A stretch of DNA of 64,000 nucleotides from Vibrio rhizosphaerae (GTDB taxonomy: Bacteria > Pseudomonadota > Gammaproteobacteria > Enterobacterales > Vibrionaceae), in the NCBI RefSeq assembly GCF_024347095.1, contig NZ_AP024903.1, positions 2,542,001-2,606,000 of the forward strand, given 5' to 3'. This document shows, piece after piece, positions 60,947 to 64,000 of the stretch. A program made the translations under genes and the position numbers. Within the stretch, counting starts at the first letter, position 1. The number at the start of each line of letters is the position of its first letter. The notes under the pieces are model-generated. The model was not told the origin of the DNA, did not search any database, and saw only the letters and a list, made by a program, of their open reading frames with translations.

Positions 60947-62086
60947 TTATTCCTGAATCACGACCATATCATCCCGGTGTACCACCTCGGAACCATAATC
61001 ATGCCCCAGCAGTTCATGAATTTCTTTACTATGTTTTCCCTGAATAATCTCCAGATCCTGACTGGAATACGCAGAGATCCCCCGGGCGATGACCTGTCTT
61101 GAACGATCGAGAATGACTGCCACATCCCCTCGGGAAAACACACCGTAAATGCCGATGATCCCTTTCGCCAGCAGGCTGCTTCCCTGAGAGACAACCGCGT
61201 TCACGGCACCGTCATCAATCATAATTTCACCGGATGCAGCAGGCCCTGCCAGAATCCAACGTTTGCGATTCTCCAAGGCTTCGTCCAGCGGTAAGAAACG
61301 CGTGCCTTGAGGGTGTTCACTCAATGAATCCGCAATCACATTCGGGGCTCGACCAGAAGCAACGATTACTTCAATACCGGCTCGACGAGCTATATCTGCA
61401 GCTTGCAGTTTAGTGGCCATGCCACCCGTTCCGAGTGTAGTGCCACTTCCGCCTGCAATTTTCCGCAAAGTGTCATCAATCTTTTTGACTTCTCGAATTA
61501 ACTCAGCGTTCGGATCCTTACGGGGATCAGCCGTAAACAATCCTTTTTGATCAGTCAAAAGCAACAGCTTATCTGCACCACACAATATACCGACCAACGC
61601 AGATAAGTTGTCATTATCACCCACTTTAATTTCCAGAGTTGCCACCGCATCGTTTTCATTGACGATCGGGATAATGTCATGTGCCAACAAGGAATTGACG
61701 GTATCTCGTGCATTTAAAAAACGTTCACGATCTTCTAAATCCGCACGAGTCAGCAATATCTGGCCGATTTTAAGACCGTAAATCGAAAAGAGAGACTCCC
61801 ATGTCTGAATCAGTTGGCTTTGGCCAACCGCTGCCAATAGCTGCTTACTCGCGATCGTATTCGGTAATGCCGGATAGCCCAGATGTTCTCTTCCGGCAGC
61901 AATGGCCCCCGAAGAGACTAAAACAACGGCATGTCCCTGACGCTTTAGCTCAGCACACTGTCGGACAAGTTCTACCATTTGTGCCCGATCAAGTGCTAAT
62001 GTCCCGCCGGTCAGAACACTGGTTCCCAACTTGATAATAATTGTTTTTGATTGTCGTTCTTTTTCAGGTTGTTCTATGGCCATCAT
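60947..62086 (-). CDS. proB: Glutamate 5-kinase
   Basis: First proline step, feedback-inhibited by proline. About 379 residues. Amino-acid-kinase domain (about 15-270): [51 protein letters not shown] (split after VATLE) and [17 protein letters not shown] domain (about 285-370) follows. The start could be ATG at 62086 or 62083; a TTG at 62089 is less likely, and none has a clear ribosome-binding site. Confidence 0.96.
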   Translation of the reverse strand: MMAIEQPEKERQSKTIIIKLGTSVLTGGTLALDRAQMVELVRQCAELKRQGHAVVLVSSGAIAAGREHLGYPALPNTIASKQLLAAVGQSQLIQTWESLFSIYGLKIGQILLTRADLEDRERFLNARDTVNSLLAHDIIPIVNENDAVATLEIKVGDNDNLSALVGILCGADKLLLLTDQKGLFTADPRKDPNAELIREVKKIDDTLRKIAGGSGTTLGTGGMATKLQAADIARRAGIEVIVASGRAPNVIADSLSEHPQGTRFLPLDEALENRKRWILAGPAASGEIMIDDGAVNAVVSQGSSLLAKGIIGIYGVFSRGDVAVILDRSRQVIARGISAYSSQDLEIIQGKHSKEIHELLGHDYGSEVVHRDDMVVIQE

Positions 62087-62155
62087 CAATCATACGATCT
62101 AAGTAGAAAAGGAGAGATTCTTTTTAGCAATCAAAAGGACAATTCACAAGTAGAA

Positions 62156-62178
62156 AAAGGTGCGACTGCACCTTTTTT
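62156..62178. terminator. crl terminator
   Basis: AAAAAGGTGC-GAC-TGCACCTTTTT, a tight stem with T-runs on both strands, 30-50 bases past the crl stop. Confidence 0.85.
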
Positions 62179-62205
62179 AACAGAATAAGAAAAATAAGAG
62201 GGGAA

Positions 62206-62598
62206 CTATTTATCAACCAAAAGTGGATCGCAGGTGGTTAATTCACAACCAAATCGCTCTTTGAGTAACGTTTCCAACTTCTCATGGAATGCTTTTTGAG
62301 TTCGATGTACTTCTTCTAATGCCTGAGGCCGAGGCTCTTCAAGGACCCAATTTCCAGCGTGGTCATATCGACCAATCGCATATTTTGCTTCAAACAACTG
62401 AGCATCCGAGTGTGATAATGACATCCACCACCCCCAAAACTCTCTGACTTCCGGTGATTTCTTATCATTGACACAAACTGCGAGACAATCAAACAGATAA
62501 GTTCCACTTTGATACTGTTCCTCTCTCAAATATGGACCTAACAATTTAAAAGCTGCATTTAGTCGGTGATGGGTTGGTTCCTTACTCAATTCTGGCAT
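62206..62598 (-). CDS. crl: Sigma factor-binding protein Crl
   Basis: Binds RpoS and favours formation of sigma-S holoenzyme. 130 residues. The conserved core FDCLAVCVNDKKSPEVREFWGWWMSL (pieces FDCLAVCVN and PEVREFWGWWM) matches E. coli Crl, including the DCLAV and REFWGWW segments that contact RpoS. The C-terminus diverges as usual. It is the proB neighbour, as in enterobacteria. Confidence 0.95.
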   Translation of the reverse strand: MPELSKEPTHHRLNAAFKLLGPYLREEQYQSGTYLFDCLAVCVNDKKSPEVREFWGWWMSLSHSDAQLFEAKYAIGRYDHAGNWVLEEPRPQALEEVHRTQKAFHEKLETLLKERFGCELTTCDPLLVDK

Positions 62599-62681
62599 TT
62601 CGGCACTCCTTTTTTACAGAATTGCATGTCACTCTAAAACTCAACAAAGCGCATATCTTGTAAATAAAATAGCACAAAAAA

Positions 62682-63926
62682 TCACTCCATCAGTTCATCT
62701 TCGAGCCAGTTTATCGCCAAATCGAGGGCTTGCTCATATCCGTGAAATAATGTTTTTGACTTAATCTCTTTTGACCGCCCGCCAACACTATAAGAGGCAA
62801 CCAGTTGATTATCTGAATAAGGTGATACCGGATCACCTTCCAATCCCAAAGCCAGAATAGGGGTTTTTGTCTTTCTCCCGGTCAGAAAGCCTTGGGTTTT
62901 GAGCGACCACGCTCGCAACTGCATCGATAAACTGTCAATATCGACTACATTTTTTCCTAAGCGAGATGCCAGTACATCCAGATACATCTTCGGCATCTGT
63001 TTGAGTTTTTCTGGAGAAGACAGAATCGCATGCACCGGAGCCCCCAGAGAGATACAAGCTCTGATTTTACTGGATTCAACAAATGATAACCGGATCATCG
63101 CATTGCCGCCAAAACGAAACCCAATGAGTCCGACCCGGTGGTGGTCGACCCAGGGCAAACGGGCAAGCTGATTCAGAACCGTTTGATGGAGAACAGAGGT
63201 ATCTTCGCTTAGCGGCCATTGCGAGTTATACCCAATCGACGGCATGTCCACCGTCAACATTGCAATATCTCTCTGCGCCAGATACTCCCGGAATAAACGC
63301 CACATATCGGTTTGCAGACTATCCAGCCCGGCCGTGACAATCACCACAGGCTGGGGGCGCTCCGTATGTGATAAATGCAGATGAGCTATAATTTTCTTGT
63401 TCTGATACGGAAATTCGAGCTGTTTCACAACATATCCAGAACGTTTTGCAGCTTCGGTATAAGCGGTGTTTGCCAATGCCTGAGCCTGAATGGCAAGTGT
63501 GTCATTTTTAAGATGTGGATATCCGGCAATACTGAAACATAAGGAAGCCGCAAACATCCGCTCAGCGGCAGCCTCCCCTTCAAGCTGAGCTGACTCATGC
63601 TGATAACGAACACCTAATTTATTCCATTCGTAAGTCCAGTTTCCTTGTCGATATCCCATCACCGTATCCAGCCAGCCATCAACAGTTCTGGAATGTGGTG
63701 AAGAGGCGATTCGCGCTAAAACTTCTTCCTGATCAATGGAATCGATACCCTGCCATGCCCATTGCATCCGTCTGAGTGTTCGATACCAGGCACCCTCAAT
63801 TTTTTGAGTGACAAATCCTTGACTACTTGACATGTATTGGGTCAATGCTGAGGTTTCTTTAGCCTGTTTATGATTGTCAAACAATCGTTCAGAAAGGTTT
63901 TCACTGTTCTTATTACTCTTAGGCAT
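62682..63926 (-). CDS. frsA: Esterase FrsA
   Basis: 414 residues, alpha/beta hydrolase. The N-terminal lid domain (about 1-185) includes WYRTLRRMQWAWQGID; the hydrolase core has PVVIVTAGLDSLQTDMWRLF, VGLIGFRFGGNAMIRLSF and PILALGLEGDPVSPYSDNQ. The nucleophile-elbow position reads GFRFGG, without a serine, as in other FrsA proteins. FrsA of Vibrio vulnificus binds IIA-Glc and has been described both as a pyruvate decarboxylase and as an esterase, so activity is disputed. A TTG at 63947 could extend it; the ATG at 63926 fits the family. Confidence 0.92.
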   Translation of the reverse strand: MPKSNKNSENLSERLFDNHKQAKETSALTQYMSSSQGFVTQKIEGAWYRTLRRMQWAWQGIDSIDQEEVLARIASSPHSRTVDGWLDTVMGYRQGNWTYEWNKLGVRYQHESAQLEGEAAAERMFAASLCFSIAGYPHLKNDTLAIQAQALANTAYTEAAKRSGYVVKQLEFPYQNKKIIAHLHLSHTERPQPVVIVTAGLDSLQTDMWRLFREYLAQRDIAMLTVDMPSIGYNSQWPLSEDTSVLHQTVLNQLARLPWVDHHRVGLIGFRFGGNAMIRLSFVESSKIRACISLGAPVHAILSSPEKLKQMPKMYLDVLASRLGKNVVDIDSLSMQLRAWSLKTQGFLTGRKTKTPILALGLEGDPVSPYSDNQLVASYSVGGRSKEIKSKTLFHGYEQALDLAINWLEDELME

Positions 63927-63961
63927 AAATGGGGACCACGTCGGCAATGTTTAAATTCATC

Positions 63962-63990
63962 AAAAAAAAATGGCCCATAACAGGACCATT
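63962..63990 (-). terminator. Terminator of the gene beyond the right edge
   Basis: Leftward, AATGGTCC-N6-GGGCCATT (one U-G pair) followed by a long T-run. It belongs to a leftward gene outside the window, probably gpt by synteny. Confidence 0.7.
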
Positions 63991-64000
63991 TTCTCAAATT

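Overview
The window looks like a piece of the main chromosome of a Vibrionaceae gammaproteobacterium. The evidence is FrsA and Crl next to proBA, the TIGR03503 protein beside dnaQ/rnhA, the frr-uppS-cdsA-dxr-rseP-bamA order, and a RibB with a decayed RibA domain in the nrdR-rib-nusB-thiL-pgpA cluster. Gene density is high and nearly all genes are housekeeping. I see no rRNA, prophage, insertion sequence or CRISPR array. There is one tRNA, Pro (UGG).

Layout. 0.3-4.3 kb: an accessory-flavoured stretch with a small heat-shock protein, an EamA exporter divergent from a MarR regulator, a protein with AP2-like repeats, and an OmpA-type porin. 4.5-10.1 kb: gltX, the copper exporter copA behind a textbook CueR promoter, a TraB/GumN protein, and tRNA-Pro. 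10.7-13.9 kb: smrA, upp, and purMN behind a PurR box. 14.1-16.2 kb: a three-gene cassette (radical SAM enzyme, deoxynucleoside-kinase-like protein, NudI). 16.2-27.7 kb: yafJ, gmhA, fadE, then the TIGR03503-dnaQ/rnhA/yafS/gloB/mltD/yafD block and glnB. 27.9-48.8 kb: a long leftward run, tilS, accA, dnaE, rnhB, lpxB, lpxA, fabZ, lpxD, skp, bamA, rseP, dxr, cdsA, uppS, frr, pyrH, tsf, rpsB. It couples translation, lipid A, phospholipid, isoprenoid and outer-membrane assembly. 49.2-53.4 kb: map, glnD and a DUF3461 gene. 53.4-63.9 kb: pgpA, thiL, nusB, ribH, ribBX, ribE, ribD, nrdR, proA, proB, crl, frsA.

The most notable accessory element is the cassette at 14159-16163. The radical SAM protein has the short, SPASM-less layout and several sequence landmarks of viperin (CxxxCxxC, GGEP, a K-x-(T/N)-x-V strand, then W-(R/K)-x-x-Q). 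It is translationally coupled to a P-loop deoxynucleoside kinase homologue, and that overlaps a NudI pyrimidine-nucleotide hydrolase. The first two genes are AT-rich against both flanks and have their own promoter and terminators. A modified-nucleotide pathway, possibly antiviral, is a reasonable inference but is not shown by the sequence.

Regulation is readable in several places: twin MarR operators, CueR, PurR and FadR sites, an FNR-type box, an S2-type rpsB leader, and intrinsic terminators inside gene runs usually treated as continuous operons. Start codons were moved for hsp20, copA, upp, yafS, glnB, fabZ, skp, bamA, dxr, uppS, pyrH, rpsB, proB, frsA and the radical SAM gene, using ribosome-binding sites and family lengths.
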